The notes under the pieces are model-generated. The model was not told the DNA's origin. It saw nothing but the letters and a program-made list of their open reading frames with translations, and did not search any database. The position numbers were made by a program, and so were the translations under genes. 22,908 nucleotides of DNA from UBA7236 sp036734545 (GTDB lineage Bacteria > Bacteroidota > Bacteroidia > Chitinophagales > BACL12). The stretch spans positions 1-22,908 of the forward strand of contig DAIMYJ010000045.1 in the NCBI GenBank assembly GCA_036734545.1. The letters run 5' to 3'. Of this stretch, positions 9,101 to 16,364 are shown in pieces. Within the stretch, counting starts at the first letter, position 1; each line of letters begins with the position of its first letter.

Positions 9101-9133
9101 AAAAAAAATGCCCGGGCGTAAAGCTCAGGCATT
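9101..9133 (-). terminator. Intrinsic terminator of the acetyl-CoA acetyltransferase gene
   Basis: On the minus strand AATGCC and GGCATT (9128-9133 and 9107-9112) pair, with an inner GAGC/GCCC helix (one G-U pair), a single mismatch and a five-base loop. Eight T bases (9108-9101) follow directly. A second inverted repeat, ACTGCCTG/CAGGCAGT (9165-9192), lies between this hairpin and the thiolase stop. This placement also decides the start of the next gene at 9084. Confidence 0.85.
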
Positions 9134-9204
9134 ATAATGGTATTTTATGCTGTTTTATTGTGCTACTGCCTGTGTATAATCCTGCAGGCAGTCCACTCAC
9201 GGCA

Positions 9205-10383
9205 TCACAAACGCTCGATCACAATGGCGCTGGCACCGCCGCCGCCGTTGCAGATACCGGCACATCCGTACCGGGCGTTGTTGTTGATGAGTGCGCTCAG
9301 CAGCGTAATGGTGATACGCGCTCCGGAACAGCCGATGGGATGGCCGATGGATACGGCGCCACCGTAAATATTGGTCTTATCGTGTGAGATACCCAGGTCC
9401 TTCATGTTCGCGAGGGCTACCACGGAGAACGCTTCGTTGATCTCAAAATAATCGATATCGCTCACCTGCAGTCCCGCAGCAGCGATCGCTTTAGGCATGG
9501 CTTTCGCCGGGGTGGTGGTGAACCACTCAGGGGCCTGCTGTGCATCGGCAAAACCGATGATGCGTGCCAGCGGCTTGATGCCCATGGCTTCTGCGCGCTC
9601 TTTGCTCATCAGCACCACGGCGGCTGCACCGTCGTTGATGTTGGAGGCGTTGGCGGCGGTGATGGTGCCGTCTTTTTCAAAAGCGGGCGACAGGGTGGGG
9701 ACGCGGTCGAATTTCACTTTGGTATAATCCTCATCTTCGGCTACCACGATAGGATCGCCCTTCTTCTGGGGGATCACCACCGGCACCACTTCGTGCTTGA
9801 AGGCGCCGTTCTTCCAGGCTTCGGCTGCGCGCTTGTAGCTGGCGATGGCGTAGTTGTCCTGGTCTTCGCGGGAGAACTGATAGGTGCGTGCGCAGGTCTC
9901 ACCACAGCTACCCATGTGCTTGTTGCCGTAAGGGTCCCACAGACCATCCTTGATGATACCGTCGATCACCTCGCTGTGGCCCATCTTAGCGCCCCAGCGT
10001 TCCTTGGAGAGGTAGTAGGGCACATTGCTCATGCTTTCCATACCACCGGCTACCACCACTTCGGCGCTGCCCAGCATGATCTGCTGCGCGGCAACCATGA
10101 TGGCCTTCATACCGGAAGCGCACACCTTGTTGATGGTGGTGGAAGAGGCCGTGTCGGGGATACCGGCACCGAGCATGGCCTGGGTAACGGGCGCCTGGCC
10201 GATGTTGGCGGCCAATACGTTGCCCATATACACTTCCTGCACATCGGTGGCCTGGATACCGGCCCTTTCAATGGCTGCTTTGATAACGGTCGTGCCCAGC
10301 TGAGGAGCTGTCAAAGAGGCTAAGGCGCCGCCAAAACTGCCTATCGGCGTGCGGGCCATGGATACTATATATACTTCTTTCAT
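9205..10383 (-). CDS. Acetyl-CoA C-acetyltransferase (thiolase)
   Basis: 392 residues from the ATG at 10383, where MKEVYIVSMARTPIGSFGG is the standard thiolase N-terminus. The frame extends to 10437, but the extra residues are unlike the family and lie over the promoter. The catalytic residues are all present: nucleophile Cys88 in NKVCASGMKA, His348 in GHPIGCSGAR and Cys378 in CAGICNGGGGA. These match the positions in biosynthetic thiolases. The enzyme condenses two acetyl-CoA to acetoacetyl-CoA or runs the reverse thiolysis, in the cytoplasm. It stands alone as a transcription unit, with a -7 box at 10405-10412 and a terminator at 9101-9133. No hydroxyacyl-CoA dehydrogenase or other fatty-acid gene is adjacent, so the direction of use cannot be decided. 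Confidence 0.95.
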   Translation of the reverse strand: MKEVYIVSMARTPIGSFGGALASLTAPQLGTTVIKAAIERAGIQATDVQEVYMGNVLAANIGQAPVTQAMLGAGIPDTASSTTINKVCASGMKAIMVAAQQIMLGSAEVVVAGGMESMSNVPYYLSKERWGAKMGHSEVIDGIIKDGLWDPYGNKHMGSCGETCARTYQFSREDQDNYAIASYKRAAEAWKNGAFKHEVVPVVIPQKKGDPIVVAEDEDYTKVKFDRVPTLSPAFEKDGTITAANASNINDGAAAVVLMSKERAEAMGIKPLARIIGFADAQQAPEWFTTTPAKAMPKAIAAAGLQVSDIDYFEINEAFSVVALANMKDLGISHDKTNIYGGAVSIGHPIGCSGARITITLLSALINNNARYGCAGICNGGGGASAIVIERL

Positions 10384-10404
10384 ATCGTGTGTTCGATTCG
10401 GCCG

Positions 10405-10412
10405 CAAAGATA
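10405..10412 (-). promoter_or_regulatory. -7 box of the thiolase promoter
   Basis: On the minus strand the box reads TATCTTTG, a full match to the Bacteroidota -7 consensus TAnnTTTG, inside CCGTATCTTTGCGG (10402-10415). It ends 21 bases before the ATG at 10383, giving a short leader. No clear -33 TTTG is visible. Confidence 0.55.
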
Positions 10413-10452
10413 CGGTTTTTCCGCTCCGGCGATGCACATTCCCCGTGCAGGG

Positions 10453-10545
10453 TCATGGCCATAGCAGGACTATGGCGGTCAACAACAGGCTGAACCAAAT
10501 GATTCGTACCACCGTAAAAAGAGGCCATTGTCGTCGGGTATCCAT
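10453..10545 (-). CDS. Candidate 30-residue single-span membrane protein
   Basis: A short frame between hutI and the thiolase gene, on the same strand as both. It begins MDTRRQWPLFTVVR (basic, cytoplasmic-like) and continues with a hydrophobic run, IIWFSLLLTAIVLLWP, to the stop, the layout of a tiny inner-membrane protein. A GCCATAG/CTATGGC hairpin (10458-10476) falls at its 3' end. No Shine-Dalgarno or -7 box is evident and nothing similar is recognised, so it may be a chance frame in a 250-base spacer. Confidence 0.3.
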   Translation of the reverse strand: MDTRRQWPLFTVVRIIWFSLLLTAIVLLWP

Positions 10546-10586
10546 GGCTGTCGGTTTCCCGTAATAACGAATCAGGACAACGGAAG

Positions 10587-10606
10587 TTGACACCCCCGCG
10601 TGTTAA
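10587..10606 (-). terminator. Weak hairpin after hutI
   Basis: TTGACAC and GTGTTAA form a seven-pair stem (one G-U) with a six-base C-rich loop, 24 bases beyond the hutI stop. There is no T-run, so termination here is only a possibility. Confidence 0.25.
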
Positions 10607-10629
10607 TGACACTTAAATTACGTTACCGT

Positions 10630-11850
10630 TCACAGGAACACCCTGTCGATGAGGTCGTGGCCGAAGTAGTAGGGGATCTCGGCGAGGGAACGCATGGGCT
10701 TGGTGAGCAGGAGTTGCGCGCGCTTGCCTCTGCTGATGCTGCCTGTTCCCTGCTCCAGTTCCATGGCTGCAGCGCCGTTCAAGGTAGCTGCGGTGAGGGC
10801 CTCCTCCGGGGTCATCTGCATATGTGTGCAGGCCAGCGCCATCACCATGGCCATGTTGGCGGAAGGGGAGGAGCCGGGGTTGAAGTCGCTCGCGAGCACC
10901 AGCGGTAAACCGGCATCTATCATGCGGCGGCCGGGGGTATAAGGGATGCGGATGAAGAAGGAACAGCCGGGCAGCGCCACGGGCAGGGTGGCAGAACCTT
11001 TCAACGCTTCTATCTCCGCATCGCTGATCACTTCTAAATGATCTACGGTGAGGGCGTTGTTGCGGACGCCGGTCTGCACACCGCCGGTATTGGTGAACTG
11101 ATTCACATGGATCTTGGGCTTCAGGCCATAGCGCCATCCGGCCTGCAGGATACGGTCGGTCTCTTCGTTCGTGAAATAGTTTTCTTCGCAGAACACATCG
11201 CAATAATCGGCCAACCCTTCGGCAGCGATCACGGGCAGCATGTCATCGATGATGAGGCGGATATAGGCTTCGCGGTCGGTGCGATATTCAGGGGGCAGGG
11301 CATGTGCGCCAAGGAAGGTGGCCTTTACCTGCAGGATATTTTGTTCGCGCAGTCGGCGGATCACGCGCAGCATTTTCAATTCAGCTTCCACGGTGAGTCC
11401 GTAGCCGCTTTTGATCTCGACACTGCCGGTGCCCATATCGCGGAGGGTGTATAAGCGTTCCAGTGCGCGGTCGAATAATTCCGACTCCGACATGGCCTGC
11501 AGCTTTTTGGCGCTGTTGATGATGCCGCCGCCGGCCGCTGCGATCTGTTCATAGGTCTTGCCCTGAATGCGCATCACGAACTCTTCCTCGCGCCCGGTGG
11601 CAAAAACGAGGTGGGTATGTGAATCGCAGAAGGCGGGCAGTACGAAACGCCCTTTGGCATCCACCAGCGTGTCGGCATGCTGAGGTGCTTCGTGCATGGG
11701 GCCGTAAGCGGTGATGATGCCGTTCTCTGCGAGCAGATAGGCATCGCGCATCACGGGCACCTGCTGCATCTCCGCACCGCTGCGCACGGCGCGCAGGTCG
11801 TCGCCGCACATCACCAGCGCATCAATATGATGGAACAACAGGGAACCCAT
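10630..11850 (-). CDS. hutI: Imidazolonepropionase (histidine degradation)
   Basis: A 406-residue metal-dependent amidohydrolase that opens 4-imidazolone-5-propionate to N-formimino-L-glutamate, the third step of histidine breakdown. It has the metal site DSHTHLVF (His78, His80), the family motif YEQIAAAGGGI (100-110), the substrate loop VEIKSGYGL, the IHVNQFTNTGG metal His, and the DHLE and LASDFNPGSSP motifs near the C-terminus. The length is normal. The start is put at 11850 (MGSLLFHHIDAL); an upstream extension to 11883 would overlap the promoter. No hutH, hutU or hutG is in the window, so the pathway is split in this genome. It is divergent from aroC with only 65 bases between the two start codons. 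Confidence 0.93.
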   Translation of the reverse strand: MGSLLFHHIDALVMCGDDLRAVRSGAEMQQVPVMRDAYLLAENGIITAYGPMHEAPQHADTLVDAKGRFVLPAFCDSHTHLVFATGREEEFVMRIQGKTYEQIAAAGGGIINSAKKLQAMSESELFDRALERLYTLRDMGTGSVEIKSGYGLTVEAELKMLRVIRRLREQNILQVKATFLGAHALPPEYRTDREAYIRLIIDDMLPVIAAEGLADYCDVFCEENYFTNEETDRILQAGWRYGLKPKIHVNQFTNTGGVQTGVRNNALTVDHLEVISDAEIEALKGSATLPVALPGCSFFIRIPYTPGRRMIDAGLPLVLASDFNPGSSPSANMAMVMALACTHMQMTPEEALTAATLNGAAAMELEQGTGSISRGKRAQLLLTKPMRSLAEIPYYFGHDLIDRVFL

Positions 11851-11855
11851 GCTTA

Positions 11856-11884
11856 CAAAGATGCAGTAAAACCCCTGAATCAAA
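11856..11884 (-). promoter_or_regulatory. hutI promoter
   Basis: On the minus strand a TTTG (11884-11881) is followed after 17 bases by CATCTTTG (11863-11856), seven of eight positions of TAnnTTTG. The box ends five bases before the hutI ATG, so the transcript may be leaderless or nearly so. Confidence 0.45.
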
Positions 11885-11902
11885 AAAATGCAGCTATTGC
11901 CG

Positions 11903-11910
11903 TAATTTCG
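11903..11910 (+). promoter_or_regulatory. Possible -7 box of aroC
   Basis: TAATTTCG within CCGTAATTTCGCCC matches TAnnTTTG at seven of eight positions. It ends five bases before the aroC ATG, the same geometry as the opposite hutI promoter. No clear -33 element is present. Confidence 0.35.
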
Positions 11911-11915
11911 CCCAT

Positions 11916-12998
11916 ATGGCGGGAAACATAATGGGCACGCTCTTTCGCATCACCACCTTCGGTGAATCGCATGGCGTGGCAGTGGGTGTGGTCATCGACG
12001 GATGCCCTCCGGGCATCACTCTGGATATGGAATTCATGCGCTCGGAAATGCAGCGCCGCAAGCCGGGACAATCGAAGATCGTGACGCAGCGACATGAGGA
12101 GGACGAATTCGAGATCCTGAGCGGTGTTTTTGAAGGCCGCACCACCGGAACGCCCATCGCCATGATCATCCGCAACAGCGACCAGCGCTCCAAAGATTAT
12201 GAGCACCTGCTGCAGGCATACCGGCCCAGTCATGCCGACCTCACCTACGACCTGAAATACGGCTTCCGCGATCATCGCGGCGGCGGGCGCAGTTCGGCGC
12301 GGGAAACGGCAGCGCGCGTGCTCGCGGGCAGCGTGGCGAAGCAACTGCTGGAACAATACGGCGTGGTGATCAACGCCTACGTGCAATCCGTCGGCGACAT
12401 CGAACTCCATAAACCCTACACCGAACTCGACCTCAGTCAGACCGAATCCAATATCATGCGCTGCCCCGATCCGGAAACGGCGGAGAAAATGATCGCACTG
12501 GTATCGGAAGTGAAGAAGCAGGGCGATACTATCGGCGGCACCATCTCCTGTGTGATGCGCAACGTACCGCCCGGACTCGGCGATCCGGTGTTCGATAAGC
12601 TGCATGCCGACCTCGGCAAGGCCATGCTGAGCATCAACGCCGCCAAAGCCTTTGAATACGGCAGCGGCTTCGCCGGCACACGCATGCGCGGTAGTGCACA
12701 CAACGATATTTTTGCATACGATGCACAGGAAGAGCGCATCGTAACGCGCACCAACCACAGCGGCGGTATCCAGGGCGGTATCAGCAATGGGATGGATATT
12801 TATTGCCGCATAGGCTTCAAACCCGTGGCCACCATATTGCGTCCGCAGGAGTCGGTGAACGCCCTCGGCGAGACCGTTACCGTGGAAGGCAAGGGCCGTC
12901 ACGACCCATGTGTGCTGCCCCGCGCGGTGCCCATCGTGGAAGCCATGGCCGCCCTTGTGCTCGCCGATCATTTACTGCTGCAAAAATCCTTGTCATGA
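11916..12998 (+). CDS. aroC: Chorismate synthase
   Basis: 360 residues, the usual length. It converts 5-enolpyruvylshikimate-3-phosphate to chorismate with reduced FMN, the last step of the shikimate pathway. All signatures are present: TTFGESHG (13-20, His19), the RPSHADLTYDLKYG block with His106, RGGGRSSARETAARV (121-135), and the C-terminal GRHDPCVLPRAVP. The start MAGNIMGTLFRITTFG is the standard one. The last four bases overlap the start of the downstream reductase gene (ATGA, 12995-12998), so the two are translationally coupled. The promoter region is shared with hutI. Confidence 0.96.
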   Translation: MAGNIMGTLFRITTFGESHGVAVGVVIDGCPPGITLDMEFMRSEMQRRKPGQSKIVTQRHEEDEFEILSGVFEGRTTGTPIAMIIRNSDQRSKDYEHLLQAYRPSHADLTYDLKYGFRDHRGGGRSSARETAARVLAGSVAKQLLEQYGVVINAYVQSVGDIELHKPYTELDLSQTESNIMRCPDPETAEKMIALVSEVKKQGDTIGGTISCVMRNVPPGLGDPVFDKLHADLGKAMLSINAAKAFEYGSGFAGTRMRGSAHNDIFAYDAQEERIVTRTNHSGGIQGGISNGMDIYCRIGFKPVATILRPQESVNALGETVTVEGKGRHDPCVLPRAVPIVEAMAALVLADHLLLQKSLS

Positions 12999-13714
12999 TC
13001 ACCGCCTGCTGGTTCATCACGGGCACTTCGCGCGGACTCGGCAAAGCGCTGGCCGAACTGCTGTTGCAGCGCGAAGAGGTGGAGGTACACGGCTTCGCCC
13101 GCCACGCCGCCATCGATCATCCCCGCTACATCCATCACAGCGTAGATCTGTCCGATCCGCAGGCCGTTGCCGACATCCGCTTTGCGGTATCCCCCGAGGC
13201 GCGTCAAGTGGTGCTGGTGAATAATGCCGGTGCGCTCGGCGATATCCTGTTTGCAGGCGATCAGCAGGCAGTGAATATCACGCGTACTTATCAACTCGAC
13301 CTTATCACCCCGCATGTGCTCAGCAATGCCTTTATCTCGGCATTCCGCGAACGGGACATGCGCAAGATACTCATCAACATCACCTCCGGTGCGGCAAAGT
13401 CGCCGTATGCGGGATGGAGCATCTACTGCGCGTCAAAGGCCGGGCTGGACATGCTCACCTTGTGCCTCGCCAGGGAGCAGGCAGAGGCGACCTATCCCTG
13501 TTATGTGTATGCCATCGCTCCCGGCGTGATGGACACCGATATGCAAACGCAGATCCGCAGCACCGAGAAAGCGCATTTTCCCGCGCTGCAGAAGTTTGCA
13601 GATCTGTATGAAAACAAACAACTTTATGATGTGCAGGCGGTGGCGGCCCGCTATGTGGCGTTCGCCGATACCTGCACAGGCAAAGAAGAGACCATTCAAC
13701 GAATTGTGTTATGA
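12995..13714 (+). CDS. Short-chain dehydrogenase/reductase (sepiapterin/benzil reductase-like)
   Basis: 239 residues from the ATG at 12995, which overlaps the aroC stop. The frame is open further upstream to 12803, but that part is only aroC read in another frame. It is a classical SDR with Rossmann motif G10-TSR-G14-L-G16, NNAG (76-79), and catalytic Ser131, Tyr144 and Lys148 (YCASK), then APGVMDTDM. Arg13 next to the glycine motif suggests NADPH. The overall pattern (LVNNAG, ITSGAAKSPYAGWSIYCASKAGLDML) resembles YueD/sepiapterin-reductase-like SDRs that reduce dicarbonyl or pterin substrates. The substrate is not determinable here. Its stop overlaps the start of the amidohydrolase (ATGA, 13711-13714). 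It is cytoplasmic. Confidence 0.9.
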   Translation: MITACWFITGTSRGLGKALAELLLQREEVEVHGFARHAAIDHPRYIHHSVDLSDPQAVADIRFAVSPEARQVVLVNNAGALGDILFAGDQQAVNITRTYQLDLITPHVLSNAFISAFRERDMRKILINITSGAAKSPYAGWSIYCASKAGLDMLTLCLAREQAEATYPCYVYAIAPGVMDTDMQTQIRSTEKAHFPALQKFADLYENKQLYDVQAVAARYVAFADTCTGKEETIQRIVL

Positions 13715-15336
13715 TACCCGTTTTGTTCGCACTCCTGCTGGGCAACCCGCCGGAGGATAAAATTGAATGTGACCGCATTATCATCAATGCGCGCATTTAT
13801 ACCGTGGATTCAGCCTTCTCCATGGCAACGGCCATGGCCATCGACGACGGCTATATCATGGAAGTGGGCAAGACCGACAGCGTGCTCGCGCATTACTGGT
13901 CGCTGAACGTGACCGACCTGGAAGGGAAATCCGTGTATCCGGGGTTCATTGACGGGCATTGCCATTTTCTGGAATACGGCATCGAGCAGTCGAATACCGA
14001 CCTCAGGGGCACCACATCCTTCTACGAGGTGGTAGAGCGCATCAAAAAACATGAGATCGCCAAGACCGGCGGATGGATCATCGGCCGCGGATGGGACCAG
14101 AACGACTGGGAGATCAAGGAGTTTCCCACGCGCGAGGCCCTGGATAAGGAATTTCCGACCACGCCGGTGTATCTGGAGCGTGTCGACGGCCACGCGGCTT
14201 TGCTTAATGGTCGCGCACTCGAGCTGGTGGGCATCACACCCACCTCCACCATTTCGGGCGGTGTGGTAGAGGTGAAACAGGGCAAATGCACGGGCATTCT
14301 GCTCGACAACGCCATGGAACTCGCCAAGAAGAAAATGCCCACCAAGAGCAAGACCTTTCTGACCAACGCCATTATCCGCGCACAGGAAGACTGCTTCGCC
14401 GTGGGGCTCACCAGTGTGCAGGATGCGGGACTTGAGCTGCACGAGCTCATGACCATGAAAGCGGCAGCCGAATCCGGCAAGATGCGCATGCGCGTGTATG
14501 CCATGGCCCTGCCCGATACCAAGACCTTCGACTATTTCGTGGAGAACGGCCAGATCGTGACCGACCGCTTCACCGTGCGTTCGTTCAAGTTCTATGGCGA
14601 CGGCGCGCTCGGCAGCCGCGGGGCGGGACTTTTGCAGCCGTATAGCGACGACCCCTACAACACCGGCATCTTTTACTTCACGCCCGACAGTCTGCGCTAC
14701 ATGGCCCAGCGCGTGTATAACAACGGTTTTCAGCTGTGCACCCATGCCATCGGCGACTCCGCCAACCGCCTCGTGCTCAATACCTACGCCGAGATATTAC
14801 AGGGCGCCAACGACCTGCGCTGGCGGGTGGAGCATTGTCAGGTGGTGGACAAGGCCGATATCAGCAAGTTCGGCAAATATGATATACTGCCTTCGGTTCA
14901 GCCCACCCATGCCACCAGCGATATGTATTGGGCGGCAGAAAGGCTGGGGCCTGAGCGCATGAAGACCGCCTATGCCTACAAGGAGCTGATGAAGCAGAAC
15001 GGCATGTATATCGGCGGCAGCGATTTCCCGGTGGAGCATATCGATCCGCTGTACGGGTTCTATGCTGCTGTGGCGCGGAAAGACCGCAAGAACTATCCCG
15101 ACAAGGGTTTTCAGAAGGAGAACGCCGTGTTGCGCACCGATGCCCTGAAGGCCATGACCATCTGGGCGGCGTATGGCGCGTTCGAGGAGAGCGTGAAGGG
15201 GAGTCTGGAAGCCAATAAATACGCGGATTTCGTGATCCTCGACAAGGACATCCTCAGCGTGCCCGAACCCGAATTGCTCAACGTAAAGGTGCTGGAGACC
15301 GTGATAGGCGGGGAGACCGTTTACCTCGCTAAATAA
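13711..15336 (+). CDS. YtcJ-like amidohydrolase (Amidohydro_3 family)
   Basis: 541 residues. It has the beta-sandwich start (IIINARIYTVD), the DGHCHF metal motif (His83, His85), GWIIGRGWDQNDW, VDGHAALLNGRAL, FKFYGDGALGSRGAGL (Lys likely at the metal centre), THAIGDSANRLV, WRVEHCQVV and GGSDFPVEHIDPL. These are the hallmarks of YtcJ-type amidohydrolases, which hydrolyse amide or related C-N bonds; substrates are mostly unknown. The N-terminus MIPVLFALLLGNPPEDK is short and hydrophobic and might be a minimal signal or anchor, but no cleavage site is convincing. It is third in the aroC operon through an ATGA overlap. The stop codon lies in a decamer repeat array. Confidence 0.9.
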   Translation: MIPVLFALLLGNPPEDKIECDRIIINARIYTVDSAFSMATAMAIDDGYIMEVGKTDSVLAHYWSLNVTDLEGKSVYPGFIDGHCHFLEYGIEQSNTDLRGTTSFYEVVERIKKHEIAKTGGWIIGRGWDQNDWEIKEFPTREALDKEFPTTPVYLERVDGHAALLNGRALELVGITPTSTISGGVVEVKQGKCTGILLDNAMELAKKKMPTKSKTFLTNAIIRAQEDCFAVGLTSVQDAGLELHELMTMKAAAESGKMRMRVYAMALPDTKTFDYFVENGQIVTDRFTVRSFKFYGDGALGSRGAGLLQPYSDDPYNTGIFYFTPDSLRYMAQRVYNNGFQLCTHAIGDSANRLVLNTYAEILQGANDLRWRVEHCQVVDKADISKFGKYDILPSVQPTHATSDMYWAAERLGPERMKTAYAYKELMKQNGMYIGGSDFPVEHIDPLYGFYAAVARKDRKNYPDKGFQKENAVLRTDALKAMTIWAAYGAFEESVKGSLEANKYADFVILDKDILSVPEPELLNVKVLETVIGGETVYLAK

Positions 15337-15392
15337 CCTGCAATAACCGCTTATACCCGACTATAACCGCTTATAAGCGTTTATAACCGCGT
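15333..15392. repeat. Decamer tandem repeat array between convergent genes
   Basis: Six adjoining ten-base units with consensus ATAACCGCTT start at 15333, 15343, 15353, 15363, 15373 and 15383. Units 2 and 4 are identical and the others differ at a few positions. The array fills the gap between the amidohydrolase and the stress protein and supplies both stop codons. AACCGCTT/AAGCGTTT (15365-15382) can fold back, so the array may also end transcription in both directions. Confidence 0.8.
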
Positions 15393-16240
15393 TATTCGTG
15401 GAATATCAGCATGGGTATCTTCTCCTGGAAGACGAGTTGTTTGGTCATGCTGCTTTCGAACACTTCCAGCCAGTATTTCTTCTGCTTGAGCACCACCAGC
15501 AGATCAATATCGTGGGTTTTTACGAAGTAGTCGATACCGTCGTGGATATTGATATTGTCGACCAGGTCGAACGTGATCAGCCTGCGGTTGGCCTCTTCGC
15601 GGTATTGTTCGATGAACTCGCTGATGATGGCGTTCTCGATATCCAGGTTGCTGTCGTGCACATGAAAGCACTTCACCTGCGCGCCCATCGTTTCCCCCAG
15701 CAGCAGCAGCCGTGAGATCACCTCATTATCGGCGAACGTGAGGTCGGTGGCATACGCAATGCGGTCGATCGCATGATAGGTATAGTGCTCCGGCACCGTG
15801 ATCACCGGGCATTCGCAGCGGCGGATGATGGACGACACATCGCTGCCGCCGAGGAAGCGTTTGAGTCCGCTGGCCCTTTTGGCGGTAATGACCACGTAGG
15901 AGGCCTGCAGTTCCTGTGCGCACCGCGCTACTTCCTCGCCCACAAAACCCATGCGCAGCACAGCATCCATGCCGGCTACCTCCGGGTGTTGGTGACCGTA
16001 ACGCTCCACCAGTCCGTTCTTGAACGCCTGCAGCCGCTCCTCGTTGGCGATGGCCGCATTCTGCATCATCTCCTCCGTGAGGTCGCCCATACGGCCCTCA
16101 TCCATGGCCGGGAGGGTCATGGGCAGGGGATACACGTGCACGAGGGTGATCGGGTGACCGAGCTTTTTTGCTATTTCCAGCGCAAAACCGAAGGTTTCGG
16201 CCGACAGATCGCTGAAGTTGGTAGGGAAGAGGATAGCCAT
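15392..16240 (-). CDS. Universal stress protein with two tandem Usp domains
   Basis: 282 residues from the ATG at 16240 (MAILFPTNFSDLSAETFGFALEIAKKLG), the usual Usp opening. The frame runs to 16285, but the added residues cover the promoter. Domain 1 (about 1-150) ends with the nucleotide-loop region SGLKRFLGGSDVSSIIRRCECPVITVP, a fair match to the ATP-binding GxxG...GS motif. Domain 2 (about 155-282, RIAYATDLTFADNEV to KIPMLIFHE) lacks that loop and is probably non-binding. Such proteins act in the cytoplasm in stress survival and often bind ATP. The gene is convergent with the amidohydrolase and divergent from the ECF sigma gene. Confidence 0.92.
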   Translation of the reverse strand: MAILFPTNFSDLSAETFGFALEIAKKLGHPITLVHVYPLPMTLPAMDEGRMGDLTEEMMQNAAIANEERLQAFKNGLVERYGHQHPEVAGMDAVLRMGFVGEEVARCAQELQASYVVITAKRASGLKRFLGGSDVSSIIRRCECPVITVPEHYTYHAIDRIAYATDLTFADNEVISRLLLLGETMGAQVKCFHVHDSNLDIENAIISEFIEQYREEANRRLITFDLVDNINIHDGIDYFVKTHDIDLLVVLKQKKYWLEVFESSMTKQLVFQEKIPMLIFHE

Positions 16241-16255
16241 TGCAGAGGGTTGTTT

Positions 16256-16285
16256 CCGTAAATTTACGGCATAAATGGCGCGCAA
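16256..16285 (-). promoter_or_regulatory. Promoter of the universal stress protein gene with overlapping palindrome
   Basis: On the minus strand TTG (16285-16283) is followed after 16 bases by TAAATTTA (16266-16259), close to TAnnTTTG. The -7 box is the centre of a perfect 14-base palindrome, CCGTAAATTTACGG (16256-16269), which could be an operator. The leader before the ATG would be short. Confidence 0.45.
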
Positions 16286-16290
16286 CTACC

Positions 16291-16303
16291 GGTGAAAGTC
16301 ACC
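16291..16303. promoter_or_regulatory. Inverted repeat in the usp/ECF sigma intergenic region
   Basis: GGTGA and TCACC flank AAG, a compact dyad between the two divergent genes and upstream of both. It could be a regulator site. At 16313-16320, AATTTTTG is a weak -7 candidate for the sigma gene. Confidence 0.25.
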
Positions 16304-16364
16304 ATTTGAAAAAATTTTTGCGCCCCCTGTAACTTTTTCAACCTCCCATACGCCCTATAGCCGG

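Noticed and set aside
11880..12971. Long open frame (363 codons) antisense to aroC
   Set aside because: It mirrors a gene with all chorismate synthase motifs; long antisense frames are usual in GC-biased coding DNA. The peptide has no domain signs and is rich in His and Ala.
12803..12994. Upstream extension of the short-chain reductase frame
   Set aside because: It is aroC read in another frame with Arg-rich low-quality peptide; the ATGA overlap at 12995 gives the proper SDR start.
13810..14745. Long open frame (311 codons) antisense to the amidohydrolase
   Set aside because: Shadow of a well-supported gene; no signal, motif or promoter.
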